Assembly (NCBI RefSeq): GCF_010747415.1
Contig: NZ_JAAGNZ010000001.1
Span: 3,658,001 to 3,722,000 of the forward strand
Length of the DNA: 64,000 bases
Direction: 5' to 3'
From: Spirosoma agri
GTDB taxonomy: Bacteria; Bacteroidota; Bacteroidia; Cytophagales; Spirosomataceae
Part shown: positions 8,270-17,046 of the stretch, piece after piece
Numbering within the stretch: position 1 is the first letter of the stretch
Layout of the letters: every line of letters starts with the position of its first letter
The notes under the pieces: generated by a model
Databases searched by the model: none
What the model was told of the DNA's origin: nothing
What the model saw: the letters and a program-made list of their open reading frames with translations, nothing else
Made by a program: the position numbers and the translations under genes

Positions 8270-10798
8270 ATGAGCGACAACACAAACAGGCGTATCGTCG
8301 TCATTGGCAACGGCATGGTAGGCTACAAGTTCTGCGAGAAATTGATAGCCAAGAACAAAAACGGACACCACTTTTCGCTGACGGTTTTTGGCGAAGAACC
8401 ACGCGTAGCCTACGATCGCGTCCATTTAAGTGCCTATTTCGCCGGAAAATCAGCCGATGACCTGACGCTGGCACCCGAAAGGTGGTACGCCGAAAACGGT
8501 ATTGATCTCTACCTGACCGATCCGGTCGTGGACATCGATCGGGAACGCAAACAGGTCCGTTCTCACCATGGGCTCGTAGTACCCTATGACTATTTGATTC
8601 TAGCGACAGGGTCGGGCGCGTTCGTGCCGTCGGTAGCGGGTGTCGAGAAAGACGGCGTCTTCGTGTATCGTACCATCGAAGACCTCGACTTCATTCAATC
8701 GTACGCGCGAAAAGCGCGCAAAGGGGCTGTACTGGGCGGTGGACTACTTGGTCTGGAAGCGGCCAAAGCCTTGCTGGATCTGGGTCTGGAAGAAGCGCAC
8801 GTCGTTGAGTTTGCCCCGCGCCTGATGCCCCGGCAAATCGATGATGCGGGCTCGGGTATTTTACAACGCCAGCTGGAATCGCTGGGGCTGCATATCCACC
8901 TGTCCAAGAGTACGCAGGAAATTACCGGCGACGATGCCATAACCGGGATGCGGTTCGCCGATGACTCCCTGCTCGAAGTCGATATGCTGGTTATTTCGGC
9001 GGGTATCCGGCCACGCGACGAACTAGCCAAAGCCAGCGGTTTAGATACGCATCCGCGCGGAGGTATTCTGGTCAATAATTTTCTGCAAACATCCGACCCC
9101 ACCATTTTTGCCATCGGCGAATGCGCGGTGGTTCACCACATGATCTACGGTCTGGTGGCTCCCGGCTACGAAATGGCCGACGTGGTAGCCTCGCGACTAC
9201 TGGGCGACGAGAAGGAGTTCAAGCCCTTCGATATGTCGACCAAGCTCAAGCTGATCGGTACGGACGTAGCTAGCTTCGGCGACCCGTTTGCGGCCGAGTC
9301 AGGCACGCACGCCTGCCGCACCATCGTTTACGAAAACAGAGCCAAGGGCGTTTACAAACGGATCAATGTATCGGCAGATGGTAAAGAATTGATCGGCGGT
9401 ATTCTGGTAGGTGATGCCGAGCAATATAATATGCTGTTGCAGACGTGCAAAAATAAGACCATCCTCCCACCCGACCCCGAAGACCTGATCCTGGGATCGC
9501 GCGGGGGCGAAGATGCGGGCGCTGGCGTGATGAGCCTGCCCGACGATGCGCTGATCTGCTCCTGCGAAGCCATCACCAAAGCCATGCTCTGCCACGAAAT
9601 CAGCGAAAAAGGCCACAACACGGTCGATGCGCTGAAGAAATCGACCAAAGCCTGCACGGGTTGTGGCGGTTGTACGCCCATGGTGAAGGACCTGATTCTG
9701 GGGGTCATGAAGCAGCAGGGCGTTTATGTCCGGAACATTCTCTGCGAACATTTCGACTACACACGTCAGGAACTGCTGGATCTGGTCAAGATCAATAACC
9801 TGAAATCCTACGGCTCTATCCTGAATCAGTTCGGGCATGGCGACGGTTGCGAGGTCTGTAAACCAGCCGTAGCGTCTATTCTGGCGAGTCTCTGGAATGA
9901 GAATATTCTGGAAAAAGGCCGGGCAACCATCCAGGATTCCAACGACCGTTTTCTGGCGAACATCCAGAAAGGTGGCACGTATTCGGTGGTGCCGCGCATT
10001 CCGGGGGGTGAAATCTCCCCCGACAAGCTGATTGCGATCGGGCAGGTTGCGAAACGATACGGGTTATATACCAAAATTACGGGCGGTCAACGCATTGATC
10101 TGTTCGGAGCGCACGTGGGCGATCTCCCCCGAATCTGGGAAGAACTCATTGCGGCTGGTTTCGAGAGTGGTCACGCGTACGGTAAATCATTGCGCACGGT
10201 GAAAAGCTGCGTAGGCAGTACCTGGTGCCGCTACGGCGTTCAGGACTCGGTTTCGTTCGCGATCGAGATTGAGGAACGTTACAAAGGCATCCGGTCTCCG
10301 CACAAACTTAAATCGGGCGTATCAGGCTGTGTCCGCGAATGTGCCGAAGCCCAGAGCAAAGATTTTGGCATCATTGCGACCGAAAAAGGCTGGAATCTGT
10401 ATATCGGCGGCAATGGCGGTTCTAAACCGCAACACGCTCAGTTACTGGCGTCTGATGTTGATAAGGAAACCTGCATTCGCTACATCGACCGGTTTCTGAT
10501 GTTCTACATCAAAACGGCTGACCCCCTGACCCGCACCGCTACCTGGCTCAACAAGCTGGACGGGGGCATGACGTACCTCAAAGCGGTGGTGATCGACGAT
10601 GTGCTGGGCATTGCGGCTGACCTGGAACGCGAGATGCAATTACTGGTCGATACGTTCAAGTGCGAATGGACCGAAGTTGTGGAAAATCCTGAACTCCGCC
10701 AACGGTTCGCGCACTTCGTGAACGTACCGGAGCAATACGATCCCACGGTTCAGTTCGACGCCCTGCGCGATCAGAAACGGGCGAAAGAGTGGCGATAA
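8270..10798 (+). CDS. nirB: NAD(P)H-dependent nitrite reductase, large subunit
   Basis: The 842-aa protein is full length for NirB, which reduces nitrite to ammonium in the cytoplasm. In order it has an FAD Rossmann fold (GNGMVGYKF near 14), an NAD motif (GGGLLGLEAA near 155), BFD-like [2Fe-2S] cysteines near 430 (CSC) and 463 (CTGCGGC), nitrite/sulfite reductase ferredoxin-like halves from about 555, and the siroheme/4Fe-4S cysteines near 647, 653, 687 and 691. It is followed by nirD. Its electron-transfer half resembles the reductase part of the nitrate reductase fusion at 380-3919, suggesting a shared origin. Confidence 0.97.
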   Translation: MSDNTNRRIVVIGNGMVGYKFCEKLIAKNKNGHHFSLTVFGEEPRVAYDRVHLSAYFAGKSADDLTLAPERWYAENGIDLYLTDPVVDIDRERKQVRSHHGLVVPYDYLILATGSGAFVPSVAGVEKDGVFVYRTIEDLDFIQSYARKARKGAVLGGGLLGLEAAKALLDLGLEEAHVVEFAPRLMPRQIDDAGSGILQRQLESLGLHIHLSKSTQEITGDDAITGMRFADDSLLEVDMLVISAGIRPRDELAKASGLDTHPRGGILVNNFLQTSDPTIFAIGECAVVHHMIYGLVAPGYEMADVVASRLLGDEKEFKPFDMSTKLKLIGTDVASFGDPFAAESGTHACRTIVYENRAKGVYKRINVSADGKELIGGILVGDAEQYNMLLQTCKNKTILPPDPEDLILGSRGGEDAGAGVMSLPDDALICSCEAITKAMLCHEISEKGHNTVDALKKSTKACTGCGGCTPMVKDLILGVMKQQGVYVRNILCEHFDYTRQELLDLVKINNLKSYGSILNQFGHGDGCEVCKPAVASILASLWNENILEKGRATIQDSNDRFLANIQKGGTYSVVPRIPGGEISPDKLIAIGQVAKRYGLYTKITGGQRIDLFGAHVGDLPRIWEELIAAGFESGHAYGKSLRTVKSCVGSTWCRYGVQDSVSFAIEIEERYKGIRSPHKLKSGVSGCVRECAEAQSKDFGIIATEKGWNLYIGGNGGSKPQHAQLLASDVDKETCIRYIDRFLMFYIKTADPLTRTATWLNKLDGGMTYLKAVVIDDVLGIAADLEREMQLLVDTFKCEWTEVVENPELRQRFAHFVNVPEQYDPTVQFDALRDQKRAKEWR

Positions 10799-10932
10799 AC
10801 GAGGCAATGGCCAGAAGCCATTTCCGATCGCTGCACCCGATTCGGTTTACACCAGTACAAAACTCCACATCGTCTCCGGATCGCGGTGGGGTTGCAATTC
10901 TTCCTATCGTATCATCTAAAGCAATACAACCC

Positions 10933-11286
10933 ATGGACGTTCTCGTTGCTCCCAATCCTGACATAACGTGGCATCTGGCCTGTGAGGCCGACGCGATCCC
11001 CGAAGATGGTGGTGCCTGCGCCCTCATCAACGGACGGCAGATTGCCATTTTCAATTTTACCCGGCGTGGCGAATGGTATGCCACCGATAACGAATGCCCG
11101 CACCGCCAGCAGATGGCCCTGTCGCGGGGTATGATCGGCAGCCAGGGCGACGAACCGAAGGTCGCCTGTCCGTTTCACAAAAAAACGTTTTCGCTCCAGA
11201 GCGGTCAGTGCCTGACGGATGACGCGTACCAAATTGCTACTTATCCAGTCAAAGTAGACGCCGGATTCGTGTATATTGGGGTATAA
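10933..11286 (+). CDS. nirD: Nitrite reductase small subunit (Rieske-like)
   Basis: The 117-aa protein has a Rieske-type fold with the expected order of conserved segments (NECPHRQ, then VACPFHKKTF). The first pair has CPH, while the second keeps C and H, so an intact cluster site cannot be ruled out although many NirD proteins have lost theirs. I chose the ATG at 10933; an open frame reaches further upstream but its residues look non-homologous. It lies 134 nt after nirB and should be its partner subunit. Confidence 0.88.
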   Translation: MDVLVAPNPDITWHLACEADAIPEDGGACALINGRQIAIFNFTRRGEWYATDNECPHRQQMALSRGMIGSQGDEPKVACPFHKKTFSLQSGQCLTDDAYQIATYPVKVDAGFVYIGV

Positions 11287-11311
11287 TTGGCCCACAATTG
11301 AGGTTATAGAT

Positions 11312-11380
11312 GTCCCGCTGAACGGTGATCGATACGCCATGTCGTCAAGATATGGCGTATCGATCACCGTTCAGCGGGAC
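11312..11380. repeat. Perfect 29-bp inverted repeat between nirD and the sensor kinase
   Basis: Arms 11312-11340 and 11352-11380 are exact reverse complements over 29 bases with an 11-nt loop. The hairpin starts 25 nt after the nirD stop and ends 26 nt before the kinase ATG. There is no run of T directly after it (GGACGGTTTT follows), so it is an imperfect terminator. It could be an attenuator, an mRNA stabiliser or a mobile palindromic repeat. Confidence 0.85.
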
Positions 11381-11406
11381 GGACGGTTTTACCCAAGCGA
11401 AGCAGC

Positions 11407-12891
11407 ATGAAACAACTTGATCAGCAGGTAGCCCGCCGGTTAACCCGGTTTTACGTCCTGGCACTCACGACCATTGCCGTGTTGGTTGTGAGCGGGCTAC
11501 TGTTCATCAGGCATACGATCAGCACCCACTACGACGATAGTCGCGTCGTGAACGTAACCGGTCGGCAGCGGATGCTGAGCCAGCGACTAACGAAACTTGC
11601 TCTACTGAAAATCACGGGATTACCGGCGGCTGATACCGTTTCGTTCGACTCCCTGCTGCATACGTGGCACCAGACCCACCTTCAACTCCGGAGTGGCCTG
11701 CTGGCAATGGAGAAGACCTATACCGTTCGGAAAAGCAGGCAGTTAGACAGCATGTTTACCCGAATCGACCCGGTGTTCAACTCTATTTACCGGAGCTTCG
11801 CCCGGATCAATGACGCACAGGCTACGCAAGCGCAGAAAAAAGAAGCCCTCCAGGTTATTCTGCGGGATGAGCTATCGTTCGTGCAGCAGATGAACGACAT
11901 CGTTTTTCAGTTTGACTCCGAAAGCTTCGAGCAGGTGCGGTACCTGGAACAAATTGAATGGGGCCTGACCCTGGCTACGCTCTTGACTCTTTTGATCGAG
12001 GCTTTGTTTGTTTTCCGCCCGGTGGTTCGGTATACGAAGAATATTGTTTGGCAGTTGGCCCAGTCCGAAAATGACCTTCAACTAGCCAATGTGCACATGG
12101 AACGCACCAACCATGAACTGGAATTGACGAACCAGCATCTGGCGGCTACGAATCACAAACTGGTCGATACGCAGCAGGAACTGCTGCGCACGACCGAAGA
12201 GAAGTACCAGCTTCAACTTGCCGAAGAAACGATCCGGTTAGCCGCCCTGATCGAAGGCCAGGAAGAAGAACGGCGACGCTTTGCCCGCGAGCTTCACGAC
12301 GGTATCGGCCAGATGCTGACTGGTCTGAAACTACACGCCGAGACGATGAAGTCGATCAAATTCGCGGACGAAAAACAACGGCTCCGCTTTGAGGAACTGT
12401 GTCAGCTAATCTACGACATTATTCAAACCACCCGTCAGATATCGCATAACCTGATGCCCTCCGTATTGGGCGACTTTGGTTTAGGCGCTACCTTGCAGTT
12501 GCTGGCCGATCAGACGATGCGCTCGTCTGGCATCAACGTGATTTTTGACGGCAATCGGGAGGCAAAACGATTGAACCCATCCACAGAAATCGGGTTATAC
12601 CGGATTGCACAGGAAGCCCTGAACAATGCCATAAAGTATGCCGATGCACAAACCATTCGTATCAGTCTGCAACAAAATACCCGTAAACTCGATCTGGCCG
12701 TGATCGACGACGGCAGAGGGTTTACGGTCAAGGCGGTTCGCACGGAGAGCGGGCAGCTTTCCGTTATCAACGGCCTCGAAACGATGCGTACCCGAACGCG
12801 ACTGCTCAACGGTACACTGACCATTACCTCGAAGCCTAAAAAAGGTACTAAAGTAGTTGTTAACATGGCCCTGGCCGACAATCGGCAATGA
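11407..12891 (+). CDS. NarX-like sensor histidine kinase with PilJ-type nitrate-sensing domain
   Basis: The 494-aa protein has a TM segment near 18-36, a periplasmic helical domain containing TGRQRMLSQRLTKLAL (the PilJ/NarX-like sensor motif, about 47-65), a second TM near 180-200, a coiled-coil linker, a HisKA_3 domain with phospho-acceptor H297 in RELHDGIGQ, and a GHKL ATPase domain with NNAIKYADA and DDGRGF. The motif and the neighbouring nitrate genes suggest that it senses nitrate or nitrite in the periplasm. It pairs with the response regulator that starts 75 nt downstream. Confidence 0.9.
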   Translation: MKQLDQQVARRLTRFYVLALTTIAVLVVSGLLFIRHTISTHYDDSRVVNVTGRQRMLSQRLTKLALLKITGLPAADTVSFDSLLHTWHQTHLQLRSGLLAMEKTYTVRKSRQLDSMFTRIDPVFNSIYRSFARINDAQATQAQKKEALQVILRDELSFVQQMNDIVFQFDSESFEQVRYLEQIEWGLTLATLLTLLIEALFVFRPVVRYTKNIVWQLAQSENDLQLANVHMERTNHELELTNQHLAATNHKLVDTQQELLRTTEEKYQLQLAEETIRLAALIEGQEEERRRFARELHDGIGQMLTGLKLHAETMKSIKFADEKQRLRFEELCQLIYDIIQTTRQISHNLMPSVLGDFGLGATLQLLADQTMRSSGINVIFDGNREAKRLNPSTEIGLYRIAQEALNNAIKYADAQTIRISLQQNTRKLDLAVIDDGRGFTVKAVRTESGQLSVINGLETMRTRTRLLNGTLTITSKPKKGTKVVVNMALADNRQ

Positions 12892-12966
12892 ACGACCTGG
12901 CGGTATTCGTTTACTACGGCATCCTCATCACTCCATCACGAACGAAAAATACAAACCCGATTTATC

Positions 12967-13644
12967 ATGGCTATTCGAATCATTCTTGCTGATGACCATT
13001 CTGTAGTGCGAAGGGGAATGCGGATGCTGCTGGAAGACGAAGCGGATATTCAGATCGTGGGCGAAGCGTCTGACGGCGACGAAGCGATCGATCTGGTTGC
13101 ATCCACCAAACCGGACGTGTTACTGCTGGACATTACCATGCCCCGGCTGTCGGGTATTGACGCGCTGAAGATGATCTCACAGCAATACCCTACCGTTAAA
13201 ACACTGATGTTCAGCATGCACGAAAACCCGGATTATATCTTAAAAGCGGTTCAGTATGGCGCGGTCGGGTATCTGCTGAAAGATACGGGCCACGAAGAAA
13301 TAATACGTGCCGTCCGGACCGTGACCAGGGGAGACCTGTATTATCCACCCAATGCGGCTTCCATTATTATTCGTCAGTTCGTTCTACCAACGATCGGTTC
13401 GACGAATCGAGATACGCCGACGTATAGTCCGAAAACATCCTCCGTCTGGAACAAGATTACCACGCGGGAAGCGCAGATTCTGACCTGCTTGATGGATGGC
13501 ATGAGCAGCCAGAAAATCGCCGAGCATTTTGGTATCAGCGCCAATACCGTAGCCAACCAACGGGCGAGCATCATCCGGAAAGCAGGGGTAAAAAACACGG
13601 TAGACCTGATCCGGGTAGCGATGGAAGAAAAGAACAGCAATTAG
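12967..13644 (+). CDS. NarL/LuxR-family response regulator
   Basis: The 225-aa protein has a receiver domain with acidic pair D9/D10, phospho-acceptor D55 and K105, then a C-terminal LuxR-type helix-turn-helix (TTREAQILTCLMDGMS, then ISANTVANQRASI). It is the likely partner of the adjacent kinase and the likely transcription activator of the nitrate and nitrite genes. Binding sites were not identified. Confidence 0.93.
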   Translation: MAIRIILADDHSVVRRGMRMLLEDEADIQIVGEASDGDEAIDLVASTKPDVLLLDITMPRLSGIDALKMISQQYPTVKTLMFSMHENPDYILKAVQYGAVGYLLKDTGHEEIIRAVRTVTRGDLYYPPNAASIIIRQFVLPTIGSTNRDTPTYSPKTSSVWNKITTREAQILTCLMDGMSSQKIAEHFGISANTVANQRASIIRKAGVKNTVDLIRVAMEEKNSN

Positions 13645-13817
13645 TTTGGCCCTAGTTAAGGGCGGATGTGGGTTGACCTACTTAACGATCCCGGACAGGC
13701 CCGTATGAGCTGGGTGCAAAGTAAGTACGCTTTTGGATCATTGTTTTTGTCCAGTTCACCGCGTCATTTTCACTCCTATAGTCCGTGAACTACTTTAATT
13801 ATGACTTTTCAGGGAAA

Positions 13818-13834
13818 TTAAACGTTTGTTTAAA
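13818..13834. promoter_or_regulatory. Candidate TetR operator upstream of the regulator gene
   Basis: Read on the minus strand this is TTTAAACAAACGTTTAA. It differs from the site at 14545-14561 at two central positions only. The outer bases are palindromic (TTAAA/TTTAA). It lies 57 nt before the tetR-type ATG, so autorepression is likely. Confidence 0.6.
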
Positions 13835-13890
13835 AAAACTATTCAAATAAGTTGTGTGTTAACTAGTGAACAAATACTTTTGATGACCCA

Positions 13891-14526
13891 ATGAGAAAAA
13901 ACATGAGTTGTTCTCCATTTAAATCAACCGAAGAAAAAATCCGGGAAGCCGCCAAGCAGGTCTTTCTGGAGAAGGGGTTTGATGGAGCTACATCACGGGA
14001 CATTGCCGATACCGCTGGAATAAACATTGCACTGACGAATTACTATTTCCGGAGTAAAGAGAAGCTGTTCATGAGCATTTTCGAGGAAATGCTTCAGCTG
14101 TTTTTCAACGGCATGATCGAGATTCTGAACAAGCCGACCGGTTTACGCGAAAAAATTGCCGATCTGATCGAGCATGACTTCCAGTTGATGAAGGCCAATC
14201 CGAGTCTGACGATTTTCGTTATGAACGAGATTCACCGCAACCCGGATCGTATGGCCAATTGCATTGGGGTTATGAAACAAATTCATCATTCCATGTTCGA
14301 GGAACAACTTCAGCAGGAAATCAGCCAGGGGAATATTCGCCCTATCTCGGCTACGCACCTGATGCCCATGATCTTCTGCAACATTCAGTTCCTGTTTATC
14401 GGCAAAGCCATGCATATGAAGACGTGGCAGATGAGCGAGGCTGATTTTGATACATTTAGCACGCACCACAAAAATTTGGTCATCGATATGATTACGAACT
14501 TTTTGTTCGAATCAGAAAAGGCATGA
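13891..14526 (+). CDS. TetR/AcrR-family transcription regulator of the efflux operon
   Basis: The 211-aa protein has an N-terminal TetR helix-turn-helix (EKIREAAKQVFLEKGFDGAT, then INIALTNYYFRSKEKLF, about residues 12-60) and a helical ligand-binding domain. It directly precedes tolC/MFP/RND genes and shares a 17-bp operator with them. It most likely represses the pump until an unknown toxic ligand binds. A second start at residue 5 (MSCSP) is possible. Confidence 0.9.
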   Translation: MRKNMSCSPFKSTEEKIREAAKQVFLEKGFDGATSRDIADTAGINIALTNYYFRSKEKLFMSIFEEMLQLFFNGMIEILNKPTGLREKIADLIEHDFQLMKANPSLTIFVMNEIHRNPDRMANCIGVMKQIHHSMFEEQLQQEISQGNIRPISATHLMPMIFCNIQFLFIGKAMHMKTWQMSEADFDTFSTHHKNLVIDMITNFLFESEKA

Positions 14527-14544
14527 CCTTTTTTTTGCCTATGT

Positions 14545-14561
14545 TTTAAACAAATATTTAA
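14545..14561. promoter_or_regulatory. Candidate TetR operator upstream of the efflux operon
   Basis: TTTAAACAAATATTTAA lies 48 nt before the tolC-like ATG and matches the reverse complement of 13818-13834 at 15 of 17 positions. The pair brackets the regulator gene exactly as expected for a regulator controlling itself and its target. Confidence 0.6.
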
Positions 14562-14609
14562 AACCATTGATTAGTTCAACCATTTAAAAACACTGTTTTA
14601 TCTCCAACC

Positions 14610-15926
14610 ATGAAAACCGTTCACTGGTACCTTTCCACCCTCTTCCTGTTGACAGGCTCGCTGGCCAGCGCGCAGGACAATACACTCGACCAGTTAATTA
14701 GTAAGGCCCTGACCAACAACTTCAGTGTGCAGTCGGCGCGGCTCGATGAGGTCAAGACCGAAGCACAGATCGCCGAAGTGAAAGCCAATGCACATCCGCA
14801 GGTGAACCTGACGGGCGACTACAGACGCTATCTCAAAATTCCGGGGCAGGTAATTCCCGCTTCGGTGTTTGGCGGACCGGAAGGCACGTATTCCGCCGTT
14901 GCGTTCGGACTCCCTTACAATCTCTCTACGACGCTACAGGCATCGCAAACGCTTTATAATCAATCGTTGTTGATCGCCACCAAAGCCGCCAAGGCCAGCC
15001 GGGACTTATCAGCGTTGCAAACGCAGAAAACGAAAGAAGATGTGGCTTACAACGTGTCGGCTACGTATTACAACCTCCAGACGACTGCCCAACAGATCGC
15101 CTTCCTGCGCAGCAACCTTACCTCGACGGAACGGCTCATTCGCATTACGGAACTACGGCGTCAGAATCAATTGGCGCAGGGCATCGATGTGGACCGGCTG
15201 CAACTCAGCAAAACGGCATCGCAAACGCAGATCGAATCGCTACAAGCCAGTTACAACCAACTACTAAACATGCTGAAATTCCTGACCGGAACGGCACAAA
15301 CGGATTCGTTGCAGGTTCGCACAGCCATTGAAGAAACGATTCCGGTAGCCCCTGGCAACGAATACACCATCAACCGGACGGACTTGCAGCTGATCGATCA
15401 GCAGAAACTGATCAACGGTCTACAGCAACGGAACATCAAAGCCGGTTTTTTTCCGACGGTGTCAGCTTACGGCGTTGCGAATAGTTCGGTCTATGCCATT
15501 GGCGGAGACAACTCGTACATCAAAAACCTCCCCGGCTACTGGGTTGGTCTTCAACTGAACTGGAACGTATTCGACGGCCTGGCGCGTAAAGCAAAACTGA
15601 GCCAGAACCGCATCGACAACCAAAAATTGGAGGTGCAGAATCGGGAAGTTCGCGAGTCGATCTCGATGGATATTGCCAATGCCCGCACCAAGTTTCTGGT
15701 CGAGCAGCAGAACCTGTCAACAAACCGGGGGCAAGTGTCGCTGGCCGAAAAGGTCTACACCCAAACCCAACTTCAGTTCAAGGAAGGCACCGTCGATATC
15801 ACCGATGTGGTGCAGGCCGAAAACTCCCTTCGCGATGCCCAGAACAACTACCTCGGCACGCTGGTCAACCTGCGCACTTCCGAACTGGACTGGAAAAAAG
15901 CAACCGGCAGCTTAATTAACCGATAG
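14610..15926 (+). CDS. TolC-family outer membrane efflux protein
   Basis: The 438-aa protein has a signal peptide ending SLASAQ and two helical repeats typical of TolC-like trimeric exit channels (ALTNNFSVQSARLDE near 25; TQLQFKEGTVDITDVVQAEN near 390). It forms the outer membrane part of the tripartite pump made with the next two genes. It is the first gene of the operon after the TetR operator. Confidence 0.93.
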   Translation: MKTVHWYLSTLFLLTGSLASAQDNTLDQLISKALTNNFSVQSARLDEVKTEAQIAEVKANAHPQVNLTGDYRRYLKIPGQVIPASVFGGPEGTYSAVAFGLPYNLSTTLQASQTLYNQSLLIATKAAKASRDLSALQTQKTKEDVAYNVSATYYNLQTTAQQIAFLRSNLTSTERLIRITELRRQNQLAQGIDVDRLQLSKTASQTQIESLQASYNQLLNMLKFLTGTAQTDSLQVRTAIEETIPVAPGNEYTINRTDLQLIDQQKLINGLQQRNIKAGFFPTVSAYGVANSSVYAIGGDNSYIKNLPGYWVGLQLNWNVFDGLARKAKLSQNRIDNQKLEVQNREVRESISMDIANARTKFLVEQQNLSTNRGQVSLAEKVYTQTQLQFKEGTVDITDVVQAENSLRDAQNNYLGTLVNLRTSELDWKKATGSLINR

Positions 15927-15966
15927 ATCAACTCCATTAACACAACCTGTAATTTCAGCAAAAGCC

Positions 15967-17016
15967 ATGAAACGAATTTGGATATTAATTGCCCTGATCG
16001 GCACACTGGGCATGACCGCCTGGACGCTGTTGAACAACAAAAAACAAGTCGAAGATAAAATTTACAAGCCCAACCCGGATCAGAAAGTAGGCGTCCGCAC
16101 CGCCGTTGCCGAGTTACGCAGCTTGTCGCAGGCAAACGAATTTTTGGGCTCGTTTGCTGCGAATCGTCAGGTCGAAATTCGCCCGCAGGCGGGTGGTCAG
16201 ATCATTCAGCTGCCCGTTGAAGAGGGACAGTCGGTGGGTACGGGTCGCCTGATCGCGAAGCTGGACGACGAACAGCTGCGCTACCAGATCGAGGCTCTTC
16301 AGGTAACGCTGGAAGGCTACCAGAATGACCTCAAACGCTACGAGAATCTGGTGAAAGGCGACGCCACCCCCGCCGTCAATCTGGAACGCACCCAGTTAAG
16401 TATCCGCTCTACGCAGGCGCAGATCAAGCAGATTCAGAAGCAGATTGCCAACACCACAATCACGGCTCCGTTCGGCGGTATCGTCACGGAGAAGATGGTT
16501 GAGAAAGGATCGGTCGTCTCGGTAGGGTCGCCCATCATCAAAATAACGGACATTTCGTCGCTGAAACTGGTGGTCGATGTACCGGAAAAAGCCATCAATC
16601 AGTTCCGCGTTGGTCAGTCGCTTTCAGTGTCAACGGAGGTATATCCAGCCGCACGCTTCGCGGGCCGGGTCACGATGATCGGGGCCGAAGGCGATGCCGC
16701 CCACAACTACCCGGTTGAAATTACGGTCAATAATTCCGGCAAGAACCAGCTACGGGCCGGTATGTACGGCTCAATTGCCAACACCAGCAAACTGAGCGGA
16801 CAAACCCTATCGGTACCTCGTCAGGCCATTATTGGATCGGAAAAACAGCCGCAGATCTATGTCGTAGAAAACGGCAAATCAGTACTTAAATCCGTCAAAA
16901 TCGGCGCAACGACCAACGAGTATTATGAAATAACGAACGGCCTGAAAGCGGGCGATCAGGTCGTTACGAGCGGTCAGATCAACCTACAGAACGGAACAGC
17001 CGTCAACGCGCAGTAG
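15967..17016 (+). CDS. RND efflux periplasmic adaptor (membrane fusion protein)
   Basis: The 349-aa protein has an N-terminal membrane anchor (about 5-23), then a biotinyl-lipoyl-like half (RPQAGGQIIQLPVEEGQSV near 75), a coiled-coil hairpin, and the matching second half (ITAPFGGIVTEKMVEKGSVV near 165), followed by beta-barrel and membrane-proximal domains. It bridges the RND pump and the TolC-like channel. It starts 41 nt after tolC and ends 31 nt before the pump gene. Confidence 0.94.
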   Translation: MKRIWILIALIGTLGMTAWTLLNNKKQVEDKIYKPNPDQKVGVRTAVAELRSLSQANEFLGSFAANRQVEIRPQAGGQIIQLPVEEGQSVGTGRLIAKLDDEQLRYQIEALQVTLEGYQNDLKRYENLVKGDATPAVNLERTQLSIRSTQAQIKQIQKQIANTTITAPFGGIVTEKMVEKGSVVSVGSPIIKITDISSLKLVVDVPEKAINQFRVGQSLSVSTEVYPAARFAGRVTMIGAEGDAAHNYPVEITVNNSGKNQLRAGMYGSIANTSKLSGQTLSVPRQAIIGSEKQPQIYVVENGKSVLKSVKIGATTNEYYEITNGLKAGDQVVTSGQINLQNGTAVNAQ

Positions 17017-17046
17017 TGCCGACGCACACCCTAACGAATCTATATC

